From positions 8,333,202 through 8,397,201 of the forward strand of contig CP137673.1 of assembly GCA_037976565.1 (NCBI GenBank): a stretch of DNA of 64,000 nucleotides. Reading direction: 5' to 3'. The translations under genes were made by a program, and so were the position numbers. This document shows positions 1 through 11,330 of the stretch, one piece after another. Position 1 is the stretch's first letter, and each line of letters begins with the position of its first letter. Source of the stretch: Mesocentrotus franciscanus. Taxonomy: Eukaryota > Echinodermata > Echinoidea > Camarodonta > Strongylocentrotidae. Below the pieces are notes generated by a model. It was not told where the DNA came from. It did no database searches and saw nothing but the letters and a program-made list of their open reading frames with translations.

Positions 1-1637
1 AACATCAACATTCCATCTGCTGAGTTTAAAGCTCAATTCAAGTTTTGGGAAAACAGAAAAAAATAATTGTCGTATTTTGCTTCCATTGTACAATGATATG
101 GAAGATTATCTCATTAAACCCCCATGAACAAAGGGATTTGCCACCAAATGTATTCTAAGACCGAATTTGATCAGCAATAACACTGACAAATAATTTCGAT
201 CTGGGCCCGAGCCTTTTAGTACTTCGCGCCGACCACAAGCAACACAAATGATCGAGCTGCATGCCCGCTGTTCGCACCGAACCGTGGTGATTTGCCTTGC
301 CCAGATCTTCGGCTGAACAGCTTAGCAAAATTAGCCTCGGTTTCGTCAAACCCATCAGATATTTACACTAAATTCGTTGGAAATTTGCATGGACCATAGA
401 CATATTTGGCACAGGTATATTTTATATGTAAATGGAACAATATGAGGACATATTTGGCACAGGTATATTTTATATGTAAATGGAACAATATGAGGACATA
501 TTTGATAACATTCATTCCAATTTACCTTTTGCTACTAGAACTAGAATTGAGCTTTAAGTGAAAAGTATCCTCTTCATTGTCTCAATAAAACCCACATGAA
601 AAATGTTTGAGAACTCACTTGTTTTGAATCATGATACCAACTTTCATTTAACTCACACAGGACAGGAATTATTTAAGGGCTAAATTGATTAGGTTTTCTT
701 CTTCAAATTGGCAACACTGGTATTTTTCTTTTATTGCTACATACTTGAAACAAAAATTCATGTATCTGAAGTAAATGTACAAAGATAAACACGATGTTTT
801 AGAGTTTAAGTATTGCCAATTTGCATGGAAAAACACTGATTTTTAACTTTTCAGAACATTACCAATTTAAGGATTTTCATGCTTAATTTCCTTTTTAAAA
901 TTCCTGGTGTAAAATGCCATGTGATAATGCATTATAAACAAATACATCATGAGCAGAAATTTTTGCTCTTTCTGCTCATGCATCTGGTATATTTTTCAGG
1001 GATCTTTATCAAAAGTTATTGAACCAAACCAAGCTTGTGAGCAATGCTCAATTTGTACAATGATTAAGATTTAGTTTTGATAAACAGCCCTTATACCTTT
1101 TAATACAATGTTTGGCAATATATGTCTCAATAAATCAACCAATGATGGGCTTTGCATCAAAAAACGGGTATGTTTGGAAGAGAAATAATACTCCTTTTAT
1201 AGTGGTATGTATGTTGTAAAGAGTTGCAGATATATTTGTAATTATTCACCGAGTGGGCATATATTTTAAGACTACGAGATCAGAATGTTTCATCCTGGGA
1301 AAGCTGACGGGAACAATATGAGTAGTTTAGGACTCGAGATGGAGCTATTTCTGAGTAGTGGGGTAGTGTGGCTTTAAGGCCAACTCTGTTCCCTGAATAG
1401 CTTGTTTTTAATGAGAGCAGATTTTTGAAAAGTTCATAGGAAAAGTGGATGACTGATAAGCATTGCTGATAAGAAAGCTATGAAGTTTATAATGAAATAA
1501 GAACCAATTAATGTAAATCACCATGCTATTGAGACAAATTGGTAATTTGGTCATGACTCTGGGACATTATTCCCCCATTATTAAGGATTGCTTTTTATGT
1601 TGTATCCTTAATTTTCTCCTTTTTTATGTGTCCTAAG
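1..1637. other. Non-coding AT-rich sequence with a 48-bp tandem duplication
   Basis: No convincing exon was found. Positions 398-500 hold two adjacent near-identical 48-bp units beginning GACATATTTGG, with the start of a third. The end of the stretch, from about 1600, is pyrimidine-rich and leads into the acceptor of the first MULE exon. Earlier 5' exons of that gene may lie to the left of the window. Confidence 0.5.
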
Positions 1638-1739
1638 AATACAAAGAAGACAAAAACAAAGGACATCGTGCACTGCAGCAAGCTGGCAACAGAGTTGAGA
1701 AAGAAACTTGAGGATCCCGTGATCATAAAGCCATGCCAA
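1638..1739 (+). pseudogene. MULE/SWIM relic, exon A
   Basis: A pyrimidine-rich tract and AG at 1636-1637 precede 34 open codons (ending LEDPVIIKPCQ), followed by a donor GTGAGT at 1740. The other two frames contain stops. The basic, K/R-rich sequence fits the segment that comes before the HNH region in this family. The exon ends in phase 0. Confidence 0.6.
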
Positions 1740-2791
1740 GTGAGTTAATGTTAGCTTGTGTCATTACATATTGTTTGCTGGGATACAGATAAATTTTCAG
1801 CTCGAAACCAACTACAAGTCAGTTGTGTAAAATAATAGAATAAAATATATGTTGCATGTAGTCATTAGTCAATTAGCTTGTGTCATTACATATTTCATTT
1901 TTTTTTTTGTCTATGATGATTAAAAAAGAAGTCCAAGTCATTCATAGCCTTCAATAACACTATGGCCAAACTTAGTTTGAAAACAAACTCCAAATACAAA
2001 TATTTTTCTCAAAAATGATTTTTATTTTTTAAAGGAAATTTATGTATATTTATGTTTTTTGCACAAGTGCATTGTAAAAAAAGTACCTTAGTCAGGTCTA
2101 TTAGGCCCCCATTTTTTAGCTTTGGGGACACATTTTACAAAACCACTAAACATTTGGCCTAGATAGCTTCATTTTATTAAATAGGATACATCAAGTAAAA
2201 TCACGTCTTCATGCAAAATTATGCAAATGCAGTCATACTTCAAACAGGTCATAGAAATTTGAAATATAAGAAGAGTGAGAAAATGTGTTAAACTTCTCAC
2301 ATTTTTGTGTTGTTGTTTGTTTGTATTTGCCTCATTTTCTTTCAAGAGACCCTTCAAATCAAATCACACCCTCATGCAAATTTTTGCATACTGATTTTCA
2401 TAAAATTTGCATAAATTAGCAAAAAATTAGCAAAATATTAGCAAAAAATGATTCAAAGGGTCCTGTGGAAGAAATTGCGCTTATTTCAACTCGATCTATC
2501 CCAAAATTTTATTTAAAGACTTGCACAATTTTGAAGATTATTTGTGGTTTAAACTATATGTAGCCATATGATTTTTTTAAATTGAAACTATTTAGTAAAA
2601 ATTACCATGAATGTAATTGAAAATTATTATTCTTTACCATATTTTTAATTTACTGTTGACAAACTATTGTCAATTATCATGCAGAAAAGGAGTAATTTTG
2701 AAGTGATACTGAAAGTGATATTGCACATGCTGACCATAATCCACAACTAATCAATTCATTTGTCTGCTTTGTCCTTTTATTTTCTTTTTAG

Positions 2792-3064
2792 GGCCAAGAC
2801 AAGAGACATGCATCTTCCCAAGTTTGCGCTGAAAGTGGGAATCAGGTATATGCATAACCATGCTGTGTTTTCTGCAGACTCTGTAAAACAACATGATGTC
2901 TCCAAAGAAACCATTGACATCTATAAAGACTTGTTCTCCAGAGGTCATTCCCCCTCCTCAGCACTTAACACACACAAGCTTAACCTTCAAGTTCAGTATG
3001 GACTAGAATATGTCATGAAAGCAGCTGACAGAGCAAACTGCCCTGACTTGTACTTTTGCCACAG
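2792..3064 (+). pseudogene. MULE/SWIM relic, exon B (HNH region)
   Basis: The reading frame runs from AKTRDMHLPKFALKVGIRYMHNHAV to CPDLYFCHR and ends at a donor GTAATG (3065). The HNH motif followed by a GHSPSSAL segment is typical of SWIM-domain MULE proteins. The acceptor is either AG at 2790-2791, giving phase 2, or AG at 2797-2798, giving the phase 0 that exon A requires. The second fits the frame and the first has the better consensus. Confidence 0.7.
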
Positions 3065-3522
3065 GTAATGGTCATTTCAACAACAACAAAATCTACAGAA
3101 GTGCACATTTGTTTGAAATGACAATGAAATTCTTTCAGTGTACATCAAACATCATATGCAACCATTCTACTGAAGGGAAAATGGCACTATTAAAGTACAT
3201 TTCGTTGGGGGGGGGGGCACTGTGCCTTTAATGCAAGAGGGTTTATGGTCTGATGTGAAATAATAAAATAAACTTTTTCAATTTCCCGAAAGTTTAATAT
3301 GAACTTGCCGACATATCAAATAAAATATGTGGGGCGGTCTATAGGGACACCTATAATCACAACACTTATACTGCTGTAATTGCTCTAGGTGGATAATCAA
3401 GACCTCATGAGCCGAAATGGGTTTTTATTATTTGTTTAGCATGTATAACTATTGATTTGGTCAAAAGTCATTTTCCAATGACTTTGTCATATGGCTTTAG
3501 CTTAGTCCCACCCCAGTGGGGA

Positions 3523-4100
3523 TTAAAGGAAACCAAAACCCTCAGGACAACTCAATTTTAATGAAAAGAGGGGACAGAGAGAAGCAATTTAAAAAGTTAC
3601 ATCAAAATCGGTTGAAAAATGAGAGAGTTATGTTTGAAGTCTCAGTTGAGTTTCTGTGGCGATCCTCAAATTGGCAATATTGCTTCAAAATGGCAGGCTT
3701 TTGTGGACAACTCTCCATTTGTTTTGTATTACAATTTTCAGATTTTCTCCATTTTCTTTGAAGATGCTGCTTCTCTCTTTGTGAACCCAACATATGTTGT
3801 GTAAGATACATTTTCCCATGATATATCTTGAGCTTAGAAGGAGACAAGCTGCCCCTTGAGAGAAAATGGAGAAAATCTGAAAATTGTAATACAAAACAAA
3901 TGGAGAGTTGTCCACAAAAGCCTGCCATTTTGAAGCAATATTGCCAATTTGAGGATCGCCATAGAAACTCAACTGAGACTTCAAACTTTCAGAACTCTCT
4001 CATTTTTCAACCGATTTTGATGTAACTTTTTTAAATTGCTTCTCTCTGTCCCCTCTTTTCATTAAAATTGATTTGCCCTGAGGGTTTTGGTTTCCTTTAA
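3523..4100. mobile_element. Foldback MITE with TTAA target duplication
   Basis: Two arms of about 240 bp are inverted copies of each other (about 3527-3775 and 3860-4096). Both ends read AGGAAACCAAAACCCTCAGG inwards with minor changes. TTAA is present on each side (3523-3526 and 4097-4100), as for piggyBac-type and other TTAA-specific transposons. There is no transposase inside; the overlapping short ORFs on both strands are mirror images of the arms. It lies inside the second intron of the MULE relic. Confidence 0.8.
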
Positions 4101-4408
4101 GTGCATTTGTAATTGGAGCCCATGTTTAAGTTATGACAGTTAGGGGAAAAATACTTTTAGTAAAAATAAGGTTATGAACATATTCCTTGAATCCAAATGC
4201 ATTGGTATAAACACCATGGCAACATCTTCACCAGTCTCAGATTTGGAGATATGGGCAAAAGAGTCTTGAATGGCAGCCATTTTGAATTTATGCAAATTGA
4301 ACATTGGTTCCTGTTGCAATTTGTTTGGAATTATTTCACATTTTGATTGGACTAATTTGCAGAAGTTTCATTTCTTAATTTTATTCATTACTTTTACCTT
4401 ATTTTCAG

Positions 4409-6356
4409 GCTATACAAGAAGATTTATGAACAGACGTATGGTGCTTCCTCTGGAGAGCAGATGTTGGTGGACCTGGACTGTGCCATTAAAGCGTACAATA
4501 AAGAACAAGGGCTGCAGTGTGCCAAGATGTCAACACAAAACAGCAAAGTAGCAATCGCCATCTGCACTCCACTGATGCGTTGCATTCTTTCCAAGCATCC
4601 ACATAGTGCAGAACTGGTTTTTGTAGATTCATCTGGTGGTATGGTATATGGACAGGTACGATTGCCGTATCTTTCTCCTTTTAACCCACAGTGTGGCCGG
4701 AGGCCTACCTGTGGGTTGCCTCATTACCACCTCAGAAGCAAAGGAGACAATTTCTTCAGCTCTTCAACTATACAAGGAGATGCTTCCTTCAGATGCCTTC
4801 TATGGACGTGGTCAACGGGGACCTGCAGTATTCATGACTGATGACTGTGAGGCTGAACAACAGAGCCTGAAAGCAACATTCCCGGAAGCAACATGCCTAT
4901 TGTGTATCTTTCATGTGCTTCAGGCAATGTGGCGTTATCTGTGGGATGCGAAGCACACCATTAAACAGGAAGATCGCCCACATCTGTTGGGGATTGTGAA
5001 AGACATGATGTACACTAGTTCTGTGTGGTGATAAAGTCGCTTCTTGTTACAACAACTTTCTCACTCATGTAGGGAGACTGTTCAGCAGACGTACAGAGTG
5101 GGCAATTGGTCTTCGCAACAACCTGCCGATGAGAGGGAACAACACAAACAATTATGTTGAAGCTGCGATGCGCATTCTTAAAGATCATATCTTTGAACGC
5201 GTCCGAGCATACAGTCCTGTACAGCTTCTGGACTTTATCCTCGTTCGGATGCAGGGGTACTATGAGCGCAGACTGACAGATCTGGCAAATGGGAGACTGG
5301 ACGTGATGTTGTCAAAGCGGTACCTACCAGATCAAGGCAAAATCACTCAGGAGATGATCTCCGTGTCAGTGACACAGCAGAGATGTACCAGGTGGAGAGC
5401 GAATCAACCGCAGGTCAAGTATATGATGTGGATATGGTGCATGGAATGTGTACCTGTGCCGTAGGATTCAATGGGGCTCCATGCAAGCATCAGTATGCAG
5501 TCACCAAGCATTTTCAAGTCAATTCCTTCAATTTCTTCCCACTTACTGATGAAAAGATGAGACAACACTTATTCTATCTGGCCTCCGGATTAGAGAGTGG
5601 ACAGTTGCCTCGGAACTGGTTTCGCCCATTAGGGGCTGGATGTGGGCCTGAACTGGATGAACGTGAGCAAGCTCCCTTTGATATCGTACCAACAATGGAC
5701 TTACAAGGTCAGGCTGACATTGACACAAACATGACTGGTAGTGCTATCGAATCCCTCAATGCACAGAGACAGTTGCAGAATATGTTTGATAGAAGGCATT
5801 GTGCTGGAGCGCGTCATTCCAGAAATAGGGATGCTGATGGCAGTGAGAAGACAAACAATGACATAGAAGCGATATTGGATGGAATTCAAAGAACAGCTGA
5901 CAATTTGAAGAACATGGTTACGCTTAGTCCTGTGGAAATGGCAGGGCCTGTCGAAACTTACATTAGACAATTTGACAATCTGAAGACACATGCAGCTGTC
6001 ATAAGTGCCCTGAAAACTTTTGGAAAGTATACCGGAGCAGCTCGGGCACTATCACAGTCAGCACAGCAAAAAGAAAGAAGTTGTCTTCAGAAAAGGATAG
6101 GCTGAAATGTAGGAGGGGGAAGATGATTCGAGTTCAGCCAACGGCAGTTAGTAGGAGAAAGACTCCTTTGGGAGGCAGGAGGTGTTTGCAAACCGGTAGA
6201 AAGTCAAGTACATGTACATCTTCTAAATGCAAGGACAATAATGAAGGAGGTTCTCGTCTATGTCTGAAAGGAAGAAAGAGGAAAGCACCTCACAGCCTTA
6301 GTCAATGCGTGGTAAACAATGAAAGCATTGGAAAGTCCCATTCTTCCAAATGGTAG
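4409..6356 (+). pseudogene. MULE/SWIM relic, exon C (DDE core, SWIM finger, tail)
   Basis: The acceptor at 4407-4408 (ATTTTCAG) joins in frame to the exon B donor, giving CHR-LYKKIYEQTYG. Frame 1 runs to FVDSSGG near 4640; the frame then shifts to DRYDCRIFLLLTHSVAGG and FMTDDCEAE up to about 5020; a second shift leads to THVGRLFSRRTEWAIGL and the region ending in QEMISVSVTQQ; a third, one base short at 5378-5381, leads to the SWIM finger and on to 6075; a fourth leads to the basic tail with VQPTAVSRRK and the stop at 6354-6356. The catalytic aspartates of the MULE core are still readable. Each break is a single-base indel. Confidence 0.8.
5449..5490 (+). other. SWIM zinc finger motif in the MULE relic
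   Basis: Translation gives C-T-C followed by AVGFNGAP and then C-K-H, a C-x-C-x8-C-x-H match to the SWIM pattern. SWIM fingers in MULE transposases and ZSWIM proteins bind zinc and are thought to contact DNA or protein. Confidence 0.8.
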
Positions 6357-9257
6357 TTTGACAAAGTTTTTCCCTACGGAACTACATGAGTCATACATGT
6401 AGTATTAGAAGTAAAAGTAAACTGAGAAGAATCAAGAGTGAAAGCAGACTTATTTATTTTAGATTTTATATGTTGGGCCAAAATTGACTGAATATGTAAC
6501 ATTTCATGATGAAATAACTTCATTTTAAAGTTCCTAATGTCTAGTTTTGTACCTTATACGAAGAAATATAGTCAGCTGTCATTGTCAACATGGAAATGGT
6601 GCACATATACTTTTTGGGGGGTTCATGCATCTACATTGTAGATGATGTAAGACCTCATACATGTTTAGTTTTCTCAGAATTGAAAACAGAGTCTACCAAT
6701 AGGCTTATAACAGAATAATTATGTGTTTAATCATCACAGATTAATATTATTTTTTCATGTGAGTTCATTTCACAATCCTCCTTTGTTTGTGGGTACTTGA
6801 TTCAAACATTATTTATAGATTGCTCAGAAACAATCAAAGAATCACTGAAACACTGAACTTAATTTCTCAAAAAGACAGGCATTTCAAAGTAAATGGCATT
6901 TGGATTATACATGTATTTTTTTTTATTGTACTCTGATATGTGTGTGGAAAATTTAAGTAATCTGATGTGACCCCACTTTACAGTGTATCAAATGATATTT
7001 CTGTCTGTTTTTGTGCTTGAGCAATTTATAAGACTGTTTACTAATGTTTAGCCGTTTGAAATACAATTATGCTATGTTTCACATTGAGGAAAACTAGAGG
7101 GATAGTACACATTTCTAACAAAGTTGGATGGAAAGGAATTAGAGATCCACTTTTTTGCATTCTGAAATAAACCAAGCTCAAATTTCAAATGTAAATATTG
7201 AGTAATTATTCAAAACAGTTACAATGTATCAAAAGCAATGATGATATGGGTGGTGATATTAAAATGAATCGCTTTTAGATTATTCCTCTGTGATATGATA
7301 GTTGCTAAATTTTGATTATATACTTTTTCTCAAAAACATCATGGGACACTTTTTTTGACATATGCTAAGAAATTATAATTATTGATCCCTTTCAAGGATT
7401 TAAAGTGCTCTATTAATGTTACAATTTATTCAGGTTTCACTATTGGTCTGACATGCTCATCTGTGGAATGAAGGCCAATAAGAAATTAATCTACACTCGC
7501 CACACTCGACCCAGGTGAGGTAAATGGGTACCGGTAGGAGAATCCTATTTAGCTTTAGCACCTTATCAGGTATAGTTCGGCTAAAGCTGGGTAATAAAAG
7601 CAGTGCTAATGTAACCTATAGAAAAGGCACTTTATAAATACCCAATTATTATTACTTATGCTAGAAATCATTGGTCATTTCAATATTAACTGCTATTTTG
7701 ACTATGACATGAGAAAAGATAAGTCCAAAATTGTTGTTTATTGTTGTAACCAAGAAGGGCCAAGAAAGAAACTTGTTTTGAAATGTGCTTCATTATTGCA
7801 CCTTTCTCCCTGATATTGCATTATACCAGAATGTGTTTGGCCCATTTGTTGGACTTTAGGATACCATTGTTTAATGTAAAAAGTTCATCAGGTATTTTCT
7901 TGAAAGATTGTAGACTTGTATTGTATTTGTATGCCTCCACTATAGCCATGGCCTAGGTATTGTGTTTTAAGTTTCTCTGTCCCACCCAATGATGAAAGTC
8001 ACAACTGGCAATAAATTGTTTTTGATTGTCTAGATATACTTGAATAATTACGATGCTTTGCATCAATGCTTGTTGTCAGTCATCCAGTTGATTTTACTTG
8101 TCTACATAAAAATGGATTTGATTACATGTACTTTGATCGATGGGGTTTGCTTCTTTTCAAGGATACCATTGATATTGAATGGGTGGTTTGAACATATATC
8201 GCCTTCAAAATTAATCTGAAATTTATTTTTCACAATATGATGCACATCCTCTTTATCACTTTAGTGCATAATTATGGTTGAATTGTTTGTGTGTAAATTG
8301 AATGACCAGTTTGAGCACAGCCTTTGTCATTGTGTCAAATTAATGTGACAATATGTGCTACTCAGGTTTATGCATTATAATTTTGCGTAACAAAAATAGA
8401 TTATGTGTGTGTTCTAAAAAGAAAAAAGGGAAAACCTTTGTTGGCATTAAAAAAAAAAAGATCGAACCTTTTGGTGAATGAATGATTTTATATCCTGCGT
8501 TATTGCATTGGAGTGATTTTGTTCTGTTCAGATTTGCCGTAAACATCGAGAGAGTTTTTTGTTGTGTGGCATGGCTTTAATAATCTTCCCTTGTATTGTT
8601 GTGCTGTGTGTATACAGATCTATTCCTTTTGTGAAAGCATAGAACTGTATATGGTATGGATGGATATTTTATTTATTCCTTTACTTCCCATGTGTGCCAA
8701 ATGACACTATGCTAGTTTAATTGCCAAATATGCAGATTGGCACAAATAATATGCACCAACTCATAAACAGAATTAAACATTTGCAGTGTCCATTAGATTT
8801 TTTTTTGTTTTGTTTTTTTGTTGTTGTTGTTGTAATAACCAATTTCTTGTCTCTATTTCAACATGATATAACCTCAGGCTCACAAGTTATTCTTCAAAAT
8901 TGAAAATAAGGAAACAATTAAGAAATACAATTGGGCACAGGCATATAATTTGAGTGACCTATAAGGAGTTAAAACCACCGACAATTTGTATTTTCAAATG
9001 TTTCAATAGCGTTCTAATAGAAAATCATTTTTATCCATTTTACGAGAATACTGCTCTGTCATTCAGAATAAAAGGCGTATACCATTGTCTGTCATAACAC
9101 AGGGTCTGAATAATTGAACTATACATTGCACGTATAAGGCCATGTGACACAGCAAGTCGGAAGCTGGACTTACTAGGCTTTACTCAACACTATAAGACAG
9201 TATATTTTGTCAAAGTGTCAAATTAGAACTAATTAGGGTCTCTCCTTGATCTGTTCA
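6357..9257. other. Non-coding stretch, including a SINE-like remnant near 7,495-7,665
   Basis: No exon is supported. Positions 7495-7665 (from CACACTCGACCCAGGTGAGG to a CCCAATTATTATTA tail) look like a degenerate SINE: a GC-richer head followed by an AT-rich tail in AT-rich surroundings. I could not identify clear A and B boxes. The rest is AT-rich single-copy-looking DNA with short homopolymer runs. Confidence 0.35.
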
Positions 9258-9797
9258 TTCTAGTCTGCAAGCACAGACTCTAATTTGACACTTTGATAAC
9301 AAAATATATCATGTATGAGGGAAGACTAGTCCAGCTACTCGTCTGTGTCAAAATGGACCTACCATGGTCAAAATAAATATACAATACATGGTCTATTGTA
9401 GTCTCATGATTCAGAATCTGTATTATGCACTATGGGACGGACATGGGTATGGGTGCCTGCAAACTATGTGCACCCCTCCTCTCTCTTGTTTTCGTACTTT
9501 CCTCTCTCTTTCTCTCAACTTGCATGTGCTCCTTTAAATTCCCTCTTCCTTCTCATTCCCGTCACTTTTTTTTTCTCGCCTCGAGTCTCACTGACCCATC
9601 TCTCTCTATGCGTTACTGATACACACCTTCAGTAGCAGAATTCTAAGGCATGTGAGTAGTTTGCAGGCACATACCTGTGCAAAATACAGAGTCTGAATTG
9701 TAAGACTACAGTAGGCCATTTCATGTAGATAGACTTCCCTCAGACATGATATCTTTCGTAAAGTGTCAAATTAGAGTCTGTGCTTGCAGACTAACAT
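9258..9797. repeat. Foldback repeat, ~540 bp
   Basis: The left arm (about 9258-9480) and right arm (about 9645-9797) are inverted copies: TCTGCAAGCACAGACTCTAA on the left matches TTAGAGTCTGTGCTTGCAGA on the right, and GGGTGCCTGCAAAC matches GTTTGCAGGCACAT further in. The loop is C/T-rich. There is no coding capacity, so it is a MITE or foldback element. Confidence 0.7.
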
Positions 9798-10455
9798 TGT
9801 GAGTGTTTGTGTGTCTGTGTCAGCTGTGAGCGAGCCCGAGCGTGCAGTAAATGACGTAATATTTATTTCTCCTCTCGACCAATCACGTTGCTCATAAAGT
9901 CTCCCATAGCTGAATGGTTTGGGAATCGCAAATTCGCAGCCAGGTCAGTCCGATGAAAAATCATCACTTCATCACACTTTTCATCCCGCTTTTGCGATAA
10001 CTTTTTCGACCACCCTTTTCATGCTCGCGGAAATTCTTTTCCTCGATGAACATGTGCTGAGTACGCAGCCTATTTCGCATACTCGGTATGCAACTGTACG
10101 CAACTGTATGCAACTGTATGCAGGGCTCGGTGTTAAATCCCCTTTAATCTGATGTTTAAAAAAGTTGTGGTCTAAGATTTTTATTAAAACGCCTTGATTG
10201 AATTTATCTGTGTAACATTTGAATGAAAATCTAGCATCATGTCTACATATTGTAGAACCTTGAAATCATTTTTTAATTTTTTTTTTATTTACCCCCATAA
10301 TGAACTTTACACAGTAAATAGTGCAACCCTTATTTGTCTTGTTTAATGACATTTAATTTTAATTTCAAAAGAGTTTAATATTACTGTAGATTTTTTTGTG
10401 TAATTGAAAAAAAAAAAATGTATTCTTTGTTTGTTCTCTTCTTTTTTTGCACATA

Positions 10456-11010
10456 CAGGCTAAACATTCCGTATGACATCATTGCAGAAGAAAACGGAAA
10501 TGAGAGAATTTAAGTGGTAGAAGAAACGTCAATAATTTCTGTGGACCTCACGATAATTCTCTGTTCAGTGAGGGTGATGGTTAGGTGTGAGGGCCTCAAA
10601 GAGGTAGTCATCAACATGCAGGCTAAACATTCCGTATGACATCATTGCAGAAGAAAAACGGAAATGAGAGAATTTTAGTGGTAGAAGAAACATCAATAAT
10701 TTCTGTGGACCTCACGATAATTCCCTGTTCAGTGAGGGTGATGGTTAGGTGTGAGGGCCTCAAAGAGGTAGTCATCAACATGCAGGCTAAACATTCCGTA
10801 TGACATCATTGCAGAAGAAAACGGAAATGAAAGAATTTTGGTGGTAGAAGAAACATCAATAATTTCTGCAGACCTCATGATAATTCCCTGTTCAGTGAGG
10901 GTGATGGTTAGGTGTGAGGGCCTCAAAGAGGTAGTCATCAACATGCAGGCTAAACATTCCATACGACATCATTGCAGAAGAAAAACGGAAATGAGAGAAT
11001 TTTAGTGGTA
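10456..11010. repeat. ~163-bp satellite, left part of an interrupted array
   Basis: Units start with CAGGCTAAACATTCC at 10456, 10619, 10783 and 10946, so the period is 163-164 bp. The units are close to identical. The last one stops after 65 bases at GTGGTA, where the 20.9-kb insertion begins. The array resumes at 31944 in the same unit position. Confidence 0.9.
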
Positions 11011-11100
11011 CTCTCTAAATTCGAAAGACTTAGAATTTAAATCTTAATTGAGACTGACAATAATCTAAGTCTTTAAGACTTATTTTCCACGTTCTTTGAT
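11011..11100. repeat. Left TIR and subterminal motifs of the 20.9-kb element
   Basis: The inverted repeat starts CTCTCTAAATT. Within the next 80 bases there are at least three copies of a TAAGTCTT/AAGACTTA motif, two of them forming the palindrome TAAGTCTTTAAGACTTA near 11068-11084. Clustered subterminal motifs are the binding sites of TNPA-type proteins in plant CACTA elements. That they do the same here is inference. Confidence 0.75.
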
Positions 11101-11159
11101 TAAATTTTTCTTTCGAGACCGTGAAAAAATCTCCTGTTTAAATCTTTTAAGGAGAATTA

Positions 11160-11272
11160 AACTTTAAGCCAATCAGATTTACGATGACGCAGCACGTGAT
11201 CGAACACAAACTACTCGCGTGCGACGACATCTTTCTTTTTGCGGTTGTGTGGAGTGATGATCGTCTTCGAAG
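11160..11272 (+). promoter_or_regulatory. Putative TATA-less promoter and 5' UTR of the SAM-domain gene
   Basis: Just upstream of the ATG at 11273 are a CCAAT box (11169-11173, in AGCCAATCAG), a TGACGCA AP-1/CRE-like site (about 11185-11191) and a palindromic E-box CACGTG (11193-11198). The stretch is more GC-rich than its neighbours and no TATA box is evident. It lies inside the left end of the transposon, so the element would bring its own promoter. Confidence 0.45.
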
Positions 11273-11330
11273 ATGGAAGAATTCTTATCGAAAAACATGA
11301 TTGATCAAGAGGTCATTGTCAACTTGAAAG
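11273..11330 (+). CDS. SAM-domain gene exon 1 (start codon, first half of SAM)
   Basis: ATG at 11273 opens 19 codons beginning MEEFLSKNMIDQEVIVNL, and the exon ends in phase 1 at a strong donor GTATGT (11331). Joined to exon 2 it gives ...NLK-ENDIDLEIL, a continuous SAM domain. That fit over a 6.2-kb intron is the reason for choosing this exon. Confidence 0.85.

Larger units (their letters stand above)
1638..6356 (+). pseudogene. Decayed MULE transposase with SWIM zinc finger (whole locus)
   Basis: Three exons (1638-1739, about 2792-3064, 4409-6356) encode a MuDR-superfamily transposase of the SWIM-type zinc finger family common in marine invertebrates. In order it shows a basic N-terminal piece, a conserved HNH-containing region, the MULE DDE core (FVDSSGG, then DRYDCRIFLLLTHSVAGG, then FMTDDCEAE), a C-x-C-x8-C-x-H SWIM finger at 5449-5490, and a basic tail with the family motif VQPTAVSRR. 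Such enzymes cut and paste mobile DNA; the SWIM finger binds DNA. The last exon changes frame four times (near 4645, 5025, 5380, 6075) with no other nonsense codon, so a working protein is unlikely unless these are sequencing errors. The 5' part of the protein (usual start and FLYWCH/FAR1-like region) is not seen in the window. Confidence 0.82.

Noticed and set aside
3516..4025. Several similar ORFs on both strands
   Set aside because: Mirror translations of the two arms of the foldback MITE.
4656..4691. A 36-bp GT-AG intron between VYGQ and CGRRP
   Set aside because: It keeps the wrong frame. The neighbouring frame runs straight through as DRYDCRIFLLLTHSVAGG, which fits the MULE family, so a frameshift explains the data better.
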